A DNA stretch of 64,000 nt from Dactylonectria macrodidyma (Eukaryota > Ascomycota > Sordariomycetes > Hypocreales > Nectriaceae): NCBI GenBank assembly GCA_020744425.1, contig JAGMUV010000003.1, forward strand, positions 372,001 through 436,000. The letters are read 5' to 3'. The notes under the pieces were generated by a model. The model made no database searches and was not told where the DNA came from. It worked only from the letters and a program-made list of their open reading frames with translations. This document shows positions 1 through 10,571 of this stretch, one piece after another (the stretch's first letter is position 1; each line of letters opens with the position of its first letter). A program made the translations under genes and the position numbers.

Positions 1-1
1 C

Positions 2-544
2 AAGGACAGTGTCACCCAGCAACTCGTGCGCGAGCGCTTCAACAGCGCGCTGCGCATCTACACGGACTTCATCAGTGCGCGCGACGCCGAATTCCAGGTC
101 AACCTGTCGTCGCAGGACCTCAAGAAGCTCGAGTCTATCTTCGAAGACTCGGCCCGCGCCCTGTACGGCGATAAGACAAGGCATGTCGACCCGGCAACGC
201 CCTTTGATATGTTTGCCGGTCCGAAGGTCAAGTCGTCGTCAGCTTCATCCAATGGCTCCGAAACAGGTATCATCATGTCGGATCAGGCTGGCATCGCCAT
301 GTCTGACCGCGCCTCCGACTATGGACATGCGGGCTCAACAGCCGGCCACGCCGGCGACTCGGCTCTATACTGGGGCGATGTCCCCGACGCCTTTGACGAG
401 ACCGTCTTCGACGACTCCGAGGCTAGCATCAAGTACCTCGTCCTCACTAACACATGGCCTAAGTTCGTCAAGGATCGGCGGCTGTCTCTCGACTCGGACG
501 ATAGCGTCGAGTCAGGCCAGAGTGTTCTCCCGGTATCGAGTTGA
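2..544 (+). CDS. RGS-domain protein, C-terminal part (5' cut by window edge)
   Basis: The frame is open from base 2 to a TGA at 542-544 and gives 180 residues. The first ~50 residues (RIYTDFISARDAEFQVNL, then DLKKLESIF) read as the middle of a regulator of G-protein signalling box. Near the end, IKYLVLTNTWPKFVKDRR resembles the last RGS helix. RGS proteins accelerate GTP hydrolysis on G-alpha subunits and so damp GPCR signalling at the plasma membrane. A Ser/Asp-rich linker separates the two RGS segments, as in fungal RGS proteins with a split box. The tail is Ser/Asp-rich. The subclass (FlbA-like, RgsC-like or 7TM-RGS) cannot be settled because the N-terminus lies outside the window. The family call is inference from motifs. 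Confidence 0.7.
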   Translation, partial: KDSVTQQLVRERFNSALRIYTDFISARDAEFQVNLSSQDLKKLESIFEDSARALYGDKTRHVDPATPFDMFAGPKVKSSSASSNGSETGIIMSDQAGIAMSDRASDYGHAGSTAGHAGDSALYWGDVPDAFDETVFDDSEASIKYLVLTNTWPKFVKDRRLSLDSDDSVESGQSVLPVSS

Positions 545-1291
545 GTTGTGTTTTCAAATTGGGGTTTTGGGTTTGAGGAACATTTTGGAAAGGGCAGGGT
601 CTACAATCCATCGTTGTATGTATAATGTTGCTTTGAAGAGGGTGGTCATTTTTTGGTCACAGGTCAATGATATCCTACTAAGCTGTTTTTTTATGCGCTG
701 CTTCTCTTTAATATATCAGTCCAGGAAAGGACCCTGATCAACCAAAACTCCTCCGAGAGTGTATTCTTTGCTCGCGCATAGTGACAATAATGGCTATCGC
801 TGGGACTTTCGGCACGCGAGTGGCACTAACAGTCTGAATATCGCTGGCTGTTGGACTGGAGATGGTGCTTAGTGGTGCAATAATTCCTAGATGTGGTTAA
901 CCTTGCCAAATTAAGAACGAGTCCTTACGGTGCTTGCGCGATGATATTGATACTGTGGTATCCTAATGTGGTGTTGGTTCGACTCCTCCACCCTGGCAAT
1001 CTGCAATCACTCAGCCTCCTTGCCCCCTGTTTTTAGTACGCGCTTCCTTCAAAGCCCCCTCATTGTAGGTAGTATTGTTAGATCCTTCGCCTCTGCATCA
1101 GTCCATGTTGGTTGGCTCGTATACTTTAATAACCTTATAAACCTTAGAGCCCCCCCAATTCCCTAGAACCAAGAGGCAAACCCATGATTTGACCAAATCA
1201 AGTCCCGGAAAAAAAAAATGAAGTTTCATAATATCCGCTCCAGGCTCGCTGCTCGCCTGAAACCAGGCAAGTTATTTCTTGGTGCCAACCC
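545..1291. other. Intergenic, 3' of RGS gene and 5' of F-box-like gene
   Basis: No coding sequence is supported here. The ORF at 966-1166 has unusual composition and no recognisable motif. There is an A-rich run at about 1209-1218. The last ~100 bases before 1292 would be the leader of the next gene. I see no RNA gene or repeat. Confidence 0.5.
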
Positions 1292-2358
1292 ATGACCTTG
1301 CTGACCATAGCAGGCGCTCGGTATCCCGACCCAGCTGCTCTCGCTTCAAAAGCTCAACCACAGAGCGACTCCGCGCTCATGCAGCTCCCCTCCGAGATAC
1401 GAAATGTCATCTTCCAGCAAGTGTGGCAAGATGCGGGCGTTTCTCAACACATACTGCTTCAAGGCGACCGTTACGTGCTGGCCCGATGTGTGACAGACCA
1501 TGCGGCATCCGATGACCTCATGGACGAATGTGCCAAGTATAGAAGGAGCAATTTTGACGATCCGCTGATGTCTCGACGCCTCCTTTCATCTTGGGGAAAC
1601 CATTGGAAGTGCGAGGAGCTCTATCAGTCTACCAGGCAGCCTTCTACCAGGAAGGCTTCCACTAGGCAGACTCAATCGAGTCCGTTTCTCACTATCATGC
1701 TAACTTGTTCGCAACTGTAAGTGGCACCACTACTCCGATTGAACGGTCGCTGGAATTTACTCTCAGATATCTTGAATGCCGCACATCCATCTATCACGCT
1801 CTCACATTTGTTATACATGATGTCGAGGCCTTGTATAGCCTTGCTGTTTCTCGCCCTTCCCCTCTGCTCAACAATATAAAGCAACTTCAGCTTGCCCTTC
1901 GTCTTCCTATCCGCCGAGAAGAACGAGAGAAAATGAGCCCCGCATCTCACGCCATCATGTCTCGCTGGAAGAAGAGCTGTTTGGTGCTGGACCAGGCGGA
2001 ATGCCTCGTCTCAGTAGACGTTTGGCTGGACACGAGCGAGCCCCCGTGGCGAGCCTGTCTGAACTGGGTACTGAATGGCAATGCAAACCCTTTTGTTTTT
2101 GGCGAGAGGCTGGCGAGCATCTTGACGGTTGACATACCTGTCAATCCAGAACGACCTGAAGCCTGGAGGGACGTGGCCAATATTGAGCCGCGCTTCGCTA
2201 TCCGCGCACGCGGCTGGCCTCCTTACAGAGTTGAACTCTACAGTGGGCCACACTCCATCAGACGTTTAATTGATTGGGAAGAACCTGGCGTCCCTACACC
2301 TACGATACGGTGTGCTCGAGCCCAACCCAACAGGTCTCCCTACACGAGGCTACGATGA
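1292..2358 (+). CDS. F-box-like / DUF7730-type hypothetical protein (two exons)
   Basis: Model: join(1292..1716,1767..2358), 338 residues. The intron 1717-1766 (50 bp) starts GTAAGT and ends CTCAG; splicing restores the frame across LTCSQL|YLECRT. Residues ~31-45 (LPSEIRNVIFQQVW) match the opening of the large fungal family with an F-box-like start followed by a DUF7730-type region. The LTIMLTCSQLYLECR segment corresponds to the family's 'LLLTCRQIYxEA' signature. Function is unknown; an F-box role in ubiquitin ligase targeting is possible by family analogy only. The in-frame ATG at 1379 is an alternative start just before the LPSEIRN motif. No transmembrane or signal segment is visible. Confidence 0.6.
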
Positions 2359-2485
2359 AAGATCTGCTGCGCCTTGATTAGTGTCATAATGGACTTAGCT
2401 TCCCGTCCAGCCAAGCGTCACACACTCTAAGAACAGGACGTAGAGGTCAATAGTAAATGAGATATGTGAAAAAAGCATCGTTGAA

Positions 2486-4573
2486 TCAATCATCCCGCTT
2501 TTCAGCCTTGAACTCATATACCAAACAGCCTGCCTGGTTGCTTCCTCCCACCCCGCCATTGATGCACCTCTTATAGTTGTCAATAAAAATCTCTTGACAT
2601 CTGGTGTGTCCCGAGTTCTCCTCATCCAAAGGGTTTGAAGCATACATCTCGGTTTGACCTGTCTCAAGCTCGCACCCGTCCTTCCAATATATGTTAAACT
2701 GATATGGCACGTCATTTGTAACCGTGTAAAAAGTTCGAAAACTGTCCTCTTCTCCGGCTTTGATTGTCTTGAGTGCTGTGCCTGCACAAGCCCATCCAGA
2801 GTACCCTCGCACTGAGCTCTCTTGGATGTCGCCATGGTCGCCGAAATCGTCAGCTCCGTAGCACTTGGCGTTTTGCATCTCAAGCGCCGTTTTTGGCTCC
2901 TCATCCGGGGTATCGTCTTCACTATCAGGCTCGTTCATCGCGTATTTAGCTGTTCCGCAGTCGAGCTCCAGTTTTCCGGTCTTGTATTTTGTGTGCGAGC
3001 CATAAGTACCTGTTCTTAATTTAGCAATGACCACTTGTACGGGCAACATAGATTGGTAGAGGTACATTGTGTGAATTTGCCAAAGACATCAACGCAACTG
3101 TAGGACGAGCAATTGTTCTCTGCGGTTGTCTCTAGTGCAAAGTCGAATGTCCAGCCCTCGTATGAGTCGAGACCCAAGTCAGACGTTTTCTTCGTCTCAT
3201 GGATGTCCCTGGACAGTTTCGGGTTGTCCTCGCAAAAGCTATCCAGCAATCTGTTTCAAGTTAGGAAGAAATCAAAATGGACTTGGGGTTGGGGGGACAT
3301 ACTGTGACCAAATATTGGATTCCACGTTCGCGAGGTTCCTGTCCTCAGTATTGCTCGAGGTGCATGAAGGCTGTGGAATGCTCTTGGTAGTATCGGGATC
3401 ACTACCAAAAACGAATTGCTGAATCTCATCCTCAACGCTAGCCCACTCGCTACCGAAGTAAAAACTATCCCCAACACCGCGACCGGAAATAACACACTTG
3501 CAACCCTTCCATTTGGCCGTGCATTTGCCATTCTCTCCCTTGCAGCGGGTCCCCGCGCAAGCGAGTTCTCGTTCGGGACAAGAATCATCCTGAACTCTGT
3601 AGAAGGGCATAGGTGGTTGAGGGTTCGCCCTGAGCTTCCACAGATCTTCCAGGATGGTGGCCGTGCCGATGAAGAAGGCCAAAGAACCTAGGACGCCCAT
3701 GAATTCAGATCCTAGACTGGCTAGGAGATCAACATCTTCGGCGAGTTCGGCTTCGACCTCGACGGCTTCCATGATCTCGACGACGATATCTTGTTCCGCA
3801 AAAGGCACCATCTGCTCGCTTTCGGCCAGAGCGACCACGTCATTTCCAGTGGCGTACGCAACCTGCTCATTCATCAATTCAAACTGGCGGGTGACTTCTG
3901 GATGCTGACCGAGGCGCTGAGCAATCCTACTGATGCGTCGCCGGAGACAACTGATGTTGATGGCGCGTGTCTCAACATGTTGATGCCTTCTGGAATCCCA
4001 GTCTCGGCGCACTTGGATAGGACAACTTTGCACACTGGAAACGATATCCAATAGCTGGTCTTTAAACCATTGGCTAAGTGTAATCTCAAGCTTCCCTTCA
4101 TCGTTAATTATCACACGGAACCCTTGAGGAATGACTGTTTCCTTGGGCGTTCCGTCTTGATCTGTAGTAGTAACTGTCGCAGTACCGAAATCACTACTAG
4201 CCCCGATCCACTGAGTCTGGTCAGCCAAATATCACCAACGGCCTGATGGGTACATTTGCTGCGATGGCTTACCTTTGTGCTTGTTGACTGACTCGTCACT
4301 ACCTCAGTAAGGTATTCCGAATCAACGCCAATTGTTGCGTAACTTTTGGGAAATTAATTTCAGCCTGGGAATCAACTCTCATCCGAAGATCACATACAAG
4401 CTTTCCGGTGGGGGGATATCGACTGGGTTGATGCCAATTTGACCAGTTGTCGTGGGGACAATGGCGAGGACACCGAGGCCATCAGCAAGGGCCGTCATGG
4501 TGGGGGTACCATCTTGGCCAAAGCAGAAGGGAATAGATGAAAGAAAACAGACAAGAGAATATTGCAGAAGCAT
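2486..4573 (-). CDS. Secreted cysteine-rich protein of unknown function, 622 aa, five exons
   Basis: Model: complement(join(2486..3009,3066..3250,3303..4216,4273..4342,4398..4573)), 1869 nt. Introns are 52-56 bp with GTATGT, GTAAGC, GTATGT and GTACCT donors; intron 3 has a perfect CTAAC branch. Intron 1 ends in AAG. The ATG at 4573 opens a signal peptide (MLLQYSLVCFLSSIPFCFG). Then follow a Thr-rich segment, a mid-region with a hydrophobic stretch at ~246-274, a six-Cys knot-like segment at ~295-323 (CAGTRCKGENGKC, GCKC), and a C-terminal Cys-rich domain ending near RCINGGVGGSNQAGCLVY. The C-terminal pattern (C..I..NYK.C.NGG.GG...GCL.Y) resembles tails of some fungal secreted proteins, including class V chitinase-like ones, but no GH18 catalytic motif is present. 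Function is not assigned. Confidence 0.65.
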
Positions 4574-5966
4574 GTTGAGTTCTGGTAGGCATTCGATGAT
4601 ATGGTCTGGACATTCATTGCTCAGAGAGGAATATGGGAGCTTTTGTAATCGAGCAGTACTCATTTGTATACCTTCTCGTTGTTCTATTACTGTACAGAAG
4701 TCTCCTGGTTTTCGAACCGAAGTGATTTCGCACTGTCCTACGCGCTTTGCCGCACAGCCTCATTTACAAGTGGTGGAATGGATGAAACACTGGTCGCATA
4801 TCTCAATTCTGTTGAGTACTAACCAACATTCTGGACCAAAACGCGAATAACTCAAGTCAAAGTAGAATTTTGGTAATGTAGGCTGCCGCCAGGATGCTTG
4901 AAGAGCGTTGGCTGCGCTTGGAATATGCAGGCGGGGAATGCAGCTCCCGGTCAAAGGGAAGTGCCAAACGAGAAGAGTAAAGTTTGGATCTAAGTTTAAG
5001 CATGGTTTCCTTGCGGAGCCCTTAAAATAGATAGTATTTGGCGCCCAACAGGTGATGCATGTGAAGACCATTTGTGGGGGACCTGGAGCGGACGCGGCCA
5101 AGGAGTGCGCCGAAACGCAGCCCCCACGAGTAAACTGAAACCGCCATCCAACAGGAATTTGGGGCCGATCCATCAGCTGGCTCCTTTACCGAGGTCACAC
5201 ACTACATTCTGGTGCTGTTGGTCTCCCTGTGAGTTACCCTGCAGTAGAAGGATCAAGCACAGCGCGGATAAGTGTTTCATAAGTGGTACTCGTCTTTGGA
5301 GCAATATTAGTATGCCCGAAATGTGGTGTTTTCCTTTATACGATAGCAAACTTGCCAGATAGCAGATTCTGATTTACTCTTAGACTAATTTATCCCTATG
5401 CCCTTGCCGATACCTTGCCTTCATTGGTCCTTATGACATGTGGGATATCTGGCATGACGACGCCGGATGACGGCATATTCTCAGTGTAAGAGCCCGGTTG
5501 GTTGTATCTCAAAGGATCGGGGTGGATGGGCGATGTACCGGGATCCAATGTATGTTCAACGCCCAACATCTAATCAACATCTTCAGAGCCAACATCTGAC
5601 AATACGAAGAACCAGCGGCCAACAGCCGCTCGTATTCTCAATCCTGTAGGATTTACCATCAATTAGCAATGCCCTCACTTCTTGAAGGATCATACAGCGG
5701 GCTCCTTTACTATTCTAGGAGCCTTTACACCGTGCTTGCACGCACCGTGGCCTGGGATTGTAGAGAAATCACCAACACATCTTCGAGTCCCATGCTTTGA
5801 ACCTACGCCGAGTTGCTAATGTGAGATGCTGGGGCGCAAGAAATTAGTTGAACTTGATTGTACCCGCGGCCTATTTAATTTGGCGGATGTCGCCGTTGTG
5901 AAAATACGGCTAGAATTCTCAAGCAGGCACCTCAGTTCAACACTTCTTTCACATCCCCCCGGAAAA
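4574..5966. other. Divergent intergenic region with TATA-like box
   Basis: This is the shared upstream region of the minus-strand secreted protein and the plus-strand metalloprotease. A TATTTAA box at 5872-5878 sits ~90 bp before the protease ATG. The minus-strand 137-codon ORF at 4760-5173 has a Cys/Trp/Pro-rich random look and no motif; I do not call it. I see no repeat. Confidence 0.5.
5872..5878 (+). promoter_or_regulatory. TATA-like box of the metalloprotease gene
   Basis: TATTTAA lies 89 bp upstream of the chosen ATG at 5967, a normal distance for fungal promoters. This is position-based inference. Confidence 0.35.
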
Positions 5967-7185
5967 ATGATGCTGAATCTTTACCTCTATCTTTCCTTCG
6001 TGCAGGTCGCACTTGGAGCGAATCGGTACATCATCGACACTGATAGCTGTCGTGAGTCCAAAGACTCCCTTCATTCTAGCCTTCTGGTTTTCTAACATGA
6101 ATTAGTGGGTGAAGTGTTTACAAAGCTTCAGTACTGTACGGACGCCGCCATAGCCAGGGCAGGGTTGGTCGCCGATGTATTGCGACCGTACATTCAAGAC
6201 CGCAACAATAAGCCCGACGATCGCATCATGAAACAGATGACTCGACTGTTTGGAAATGATGACGTTAGCACGGCGTATGATATATTCGGTTAGTGATGTC
6301 TGATATCAAATTAGTATGGCAGCTAACCGTCATGCGAAAGCACGCTTTGATGCAGTTCGACAATATGTCCGGATTGATATGGATAGCCGCTCAGAACAGT
6401 GGAAGCAAATCAGAGACAAAAGTGACCTGGTCAGAGCCAACATCATATTTCGTAATTATCCATATATATTTGCTGACCTGTTACCAGGAAATTCACTGCA
6501 ACGCAGATTATATCATCCCGGACTCATCTTTTCCAGAGCCCAACATACATTGGATAGACGATATCCAGAAGCTGCCAGTACGAGATACTGACGCTATATT
6601 AGAATTCAAAGGCGAAAAATCCACCTCGCAGGCAGTGACATCACCCGCTAGGGCCTGGAAGGTGGGTGAGGTGTGGCCCGATAACGTGCCAGAGCTCATC
6701 ACATTCGATCCTGAGTGGATTCAAACGGCTGTGGCGAAGAATTCCATCTTTAACAGCGACCGCGTCAAGAAGGCCGTCCATCCTTCTTTGAGGAGGAACA
6801 TACAAGTCAAGTTCCAACGCTTTACGGATATCACAAACATTGACGTGTTACAAACACTGGAATTTACCCTTCTTCATGAGGTTTGAATGAAATCTAAGTT
6901 TCTTCCACAGATTTGAACGCTAACCAACTGTCGGCGTAGCTCATGCACACGGCCGTCGGTGGTCTTGCGCTTGACATGGACGATGATGATAGTTATGGCT
7001 GGGTAAATTGTCGCAGGTTAAAGGACACAAACAACGCTGGTGAGCTAATGCAAACCTATGAAACTAGAAAGCTTTTGCTGATCCGCTGTACAGAGAGCCT
7101 AGCTTTTTTTGGACTGGTTATTGACTTGATTCAAAACCACAAATATGATGTGAATGACAAAGGTAGTCTGAAAAGCATTACATAA
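5967..7185 (+). CDS. Secreted aspzincin (M35-type) zinc metalloprotease, six exons
   Basis: Model: join(5967..6051,6106..6274,6315..6429,6488..6880,6940..7039,7094..7185), 317 residues. Start ATG opens a signal peptide (MMLNLYLYLSFVQVALG). The zinc-binding HExxH motif (LLHELMHT, H253-H257) is formed across intron 4, followed by DDDDSYGW, matching the aspzincin pattern in which an Asp three residues before Tyr is the third zinc ligand. The last intron joins NNA to ESLAFFGL, the usual end of these proteins. Introns 1 and 4 have CTAAC branch sites. Intron 2 is uncertain: GTATGA..TTAG (40 bp) is used, but GTTAGT..GCAG (34 bp) also keeps frame and adds two residues. Predicted to cut peptides outside the cell. 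HExxH and the exon continuity are seen directly; the family name is established knowledge. Confidence 0.72.
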
Positions 7186-7495
7186 CTTGCTAGTATCTAG
7201 TCTTGATCGAATCATTTTGTTTGTTGACGCTAGTGTATCACGCGAATTGAATACAGTGCTTGGATTATTTTTCATCTACCACGGATGAGGACTGGCGTCC
7301 TGCATTCTATTCCACGCGACCTCCTCCTTGATGTTGAGAATGCGATCCTGAATGGCCGTATCCATTTTGCTACTAACGCATTTAGCTTCCCTATTCAACG
7401 ATGTGACTACGGTATCACGCAACCATGCGCATCGCAAGAGTCCCCATGAAACTGCCGAAGACTCTCTAAGTTGACTCCTTGATTCTATTAACGAC
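7186..7495. other. Convergent 3' intergenic region
   Basis: About 310 bp between the ends of two convergent genes. The minus ORF at 7276-7605 overlaps the CFEM gene end and has no support. Nothing else seen. Confidence 0.4.
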
Positions 7496-8553
7496 CTAAG
7501 GGAGCTCATTGCGTGGCCGAGCGTCTGGTGGAAGCTCGGCATGTCTCTGAGGATCGTTAGAATGCAGTTCATACCTTGACGGGGGCATATCCCCCAGCAC
7601 TTCATGTTTATTCATGTTCCCACCCGCACCACCCATACCTCCTCCATGCTCGTACTTGTAAGGATCTGATGCCTCTTGCTGGGACTCGACCTGAGGTGGA
7701 GAAGTCAGGACTGGATAACCTGGCGCCGTATGACTCGGGGGTGGATAGCTGGGAGGAGGGTATCCCTGGAGCTGAGGGGCTTGGTAAGACGATACTTGAA
7801 GTTCCGAATTGTCTGATGGTCCCTGTCGTTTGAGTTTCTTCCTCTGGAGATGCACGAGATAGATAGCTGCGACGAGCAGTGGCACTCCCAGCGCGATGCC
7901 AAGGCCCAGTCCCAGCTTAAGAACCAGGGTGTCGCTACTCTTCGTCGTTCCTGAGTTGCTCCCATCAGATGCCCGTGAACTCGAAGTCCCAAAGGCAGAG
8001 TTGGCCGCCGTCTCCGAGCCGATGTTATTCGTAGTTGCGCTCTCCGTTGTTGCGCTGCTGCTGCCATCCTCCGTTGTCGTCTCCGTTATCGAAATGCCTC
8101 CATCCAATATTGTGCTCTCTGCCGTCACGCTGCTTGGTTCGGGTCCGGAAGTCTCAGTAAACTGCACATCGGAAGACGAGCTGGCAACAGTAGAGCACAA
8201 GATCCCAGATGGTACAGTGTGGTCCAAATATCCACAAACCGTCCTCCAGTACTCCTCAGCCTCGTCACGGGCGGAGTCGGAGCATTCCTCGTGCAGACAG
8301 CAGAGCCTGTCGCTAAGGTACTCCTCGTCGGTACATTGACAGGTGAAATCAGAATTGCCGCACAAAGTCGAATCACTGGCGAAAACGTCGATGTCATATA
8401 CACACGAGTACTATAAGAAAAGGTCAGAGATTTCTAGGTAATGTACTATTGAATGCTAGACGATAAATGACTTACTGCACAAGCGGGTAAGGTTTGAGGC
8501 TCCGCAAAACGTGCAATCGCAAGCACGACAGCTAATCTTGCGCAGAACTTCAT
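7496..8553 (-). CDS. CFEM-domain, single-pass membrane protein, 330 aa
   Basis: Model: complement(join(7496..8410,8476..8553)); intron 8411-8475 starts GTAAGT and ends ATAG. Residues 1-21 form a signal peptide. The CFEM domain follows directly (~23-85) with the expected eight-cysteine pattern: PAC, SC, LC, DFTCQC, RLCC, EEC, VC. The Asp of NSDFTC (D47) occupies the position that coordinates haem iron in CFEM proteins. Next come a Ser/Thr-rich stalk (~100-185), a transmembrane helix (~188-213, LGLGLGIALGVPLLVAAIYL) with an RKK stop-transfer, and a Pro/Tyr-rich cytosolic tail with PPPSYPPPS repeats. CFEM proteins act at the cell surface in haem/iron capture, wall structure or host sensing. The TM anchor instead of a GPI site suggests a sensor- or receptor-like topology (inference). 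Confidence 0.75.
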
Positions 8554-9309
8554 TTCCAAACTGTAGTGTCAAGGCCGGTGTGACCTTTGACTTCGATATA
8601 TTATTAGCGTGCTCAAGAGACGTAGGTAAGACATCTTTCAAAAAAGAGGAAGGGGTGTTAAATATGAGATATTTTATCTCGTCCTCTGCCCAATTCAAGT
8701 ACGGCTGTTTCTCCCAAGCGGCTTGCTGCAAGGCTTCCCCTTAAACCCGTTGTATCGCAATGTGGCACTTTGCGGTTAGTCCTGGCGCAAGTTTCGAAGC
8801 CACTGCAGGCCACTGCTTCTACTCGATTGGCTGCAGTGGGCTCCTGTTCAGCTCAGCTCATGTGCCTTTTTGCGTTGTCACCACACTATTGATGCTAGTT
8901 AAGCCATCACAGCCTGATATGTCTTGGCAAGACCTGTCACTTCAGTCAATCTTGGCCAGAAAGCGGGATGTGCAGGGACATTAATGTGTGGATTGTGTAA
9001 GCGACCATGTCTACATCTATCCACAAGCTGAAATATCTCTGATTGTAGATATTTTAAGAAACTCAGATGAAGTTGTGCATGGAGGATGTGAGCAGGGGGT
9101 AGTAGCGGCAACAATTCGGCCTTGTAGTTGCAAACTCAGGGGTTGGAGTAGTAGAAAATGTAGGGGCAGGGGTAGAAGCAGGGGCAAGAGCTGTTGGAGA
9201 GGTCGTACTGGCTTGGGTCGGGGGATGAGCTGCACCGAGGGCAGGGACTGTCTTTGAAAAAGACAGTGACAAGGATACGTGGAGATCGAGATGGGAACGC
9301 CAAGGCTAT
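8554..9309. other. Intergenic; promoter of CFEM gene and edge of WD40 pseudogene
   Basis: No coding sequence is supported. At ~9130-9250 a purine-rich GGGG-containing stretch reads as a Thr/Pro-rich low-complexity peptide on the minus strand, probably by composition only. The WD40 frame stays open upstream to about 9250 (…RWERQGYVNNVTC), so the pseudogene may begin here, but no domain is recognisable before 9300. Confidence 0.4.
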
Positions 9310-10571
9310 GTGAATAATGTGACGTGCCTCGCCTTTTCGCCTGATACTTCCAACATCGCATTCGGGTCAGCCGTCTCTACCATACAGCTCTGGGATTCGG
9401 AAGACGGCCATCCCACCCACAGGCTGACAGGGCATACCGGAATATTGACCAAGGTGGCCTTCTCGCCCAGTGGCAGGATCCTTGCGTCAGCTTCCTTGGA
9501 TGGTACCGTTCGGCTGTGGGATCTCGCCATTAGGTCTCCCGAACCTCTGATCCCCCCCAAAGATAACCTAGGCCCCGTCAGTTTGGTCATGTTTTCCCCA
9601 AAGAGAGATGCAGTGGCTATCAGCTGTGGTTTAGGCTATTTGAAGCTCTGGAGTCCAGCCACTCGATCCTCCCAAATACTCATCGACCAGTCCTTGATGG
9701 TATACCGGGGTGTATTCTCGCCCGATGGTGGACTTTTTGTCTTAGCATCAAACGACAGTTCTGTTAGACTCTGGAATATCACCAAAGTGGAGCAGATCTA
9801 TACATTCAACGGCGGCGAGTTCCCCGTTAATGGACTGGCCTTTTCACAAGGCGGGCAAACATTTGCGTGGACGACCCATGTCGCCGTGGGGCTTAGTAAC
9901 ATGCGTACCGGGTCAATCTCGTCTAAGGAGGGTATCCGTGTTAGGGCAACAGTGGTAATCGTCACCTTATCTGCTTGCGGCGACACCGTCGCTTTCGCCT
10001 CCTACAGCAAAGTTTGGCTTTATGGTAAAAGCACTCTCAACAAGCCCGAGGAGTTTCGCGGCCATAACAGTAATGTCACGGCAATTTCTCTCTCATCCGA
10101 CGGCAACATTTTCGCCTCTGCCTCTGAGGATGAGACGATACGGCTCTGGGAAGCATCGACTCGACAGCCCTATCAGATAATCAAGGTTCGTGGCCACGAC
10201 GTGGCGGCTCTATGCTTCGGCTCCGGTGACAAAGTAGTCATTTCATCGGGTAAGGACTGGACTATTCGATTCTGGAAAGTAGAATCTGGAATGCTTAAAA
10301 ATAAGCTCCAGTTCTCCCAAGTCTTGTCAAGTCTGTCCATGTCCACGTGCGGTGGGTATCTAACAACAGACATGGGCGTGGTAGAACTCGAAATACTGGC
10401 GTGTCATCGAAACCTCAAGTGTATGTTGACGGGGAGTGGGTTGTTAGAGGAGGGGAGAAGATTCTATGGTTGCCTCCTGACTATAGAGCAACCTGTGCTG
10501 TCTTTCCTAAAGATCTGCTGGTTATGGGCAATAAATCCGGTCATGTGGTGTGTCGAGAGCTTTTAAGCTAG
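9310..10571 (+). pseudogene. WD40-repeat protein fragment, frameshifted (NLR-type C-terminal half)
   Basis: The long frame from 9310 encodes about seven WD-type blades ending IQLWD, VRLWD, LKLWS, VRLWN, VWLYG, IRLWE and IRFWK, in the high-identity style of NACHT-WD40 (HET-E-like) proteins. Near 10395-10405 the homology leaves this frame: the plausible C-terminus (YVDGEWVVRGGEKILWLP, then VMGNKSGHVVCREL) is in another frame ending at 10571. No NACHT domain or convincing start codon is found upstream, so the gene is both truncated and frameshifted. In intact relatives the blades would be the ligand-sensing part of a heterokaryon-incompatibility or immune receptor. Calling it a pseudogene is inference; one sequencing error could explain the frameshift but not the missing N-terminal half. 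Confidence 0.65.

Noticed and set aside
2486..4573. Class V chitinase assignment for the secreted protein
   Set aside because: The C-terminal Cys pattern is suggestive but there is no GH18 DxxDxDxE motif or LysM repeat anywhere in the 622 residues.
4760..5173. 137-codon minus ORF between two genes
   Set aside because: Random-looking composition with many Trp/Cys, no motif, and it overlaps the promoter space of both neighbours.
9063..9272. Thr/Pro-rich mucin-like small protein on the minus strand
   Set aside because: Arises from a G/A-rich stretch, has no signal peptide and no start in context, and abuts the WD40 frame.
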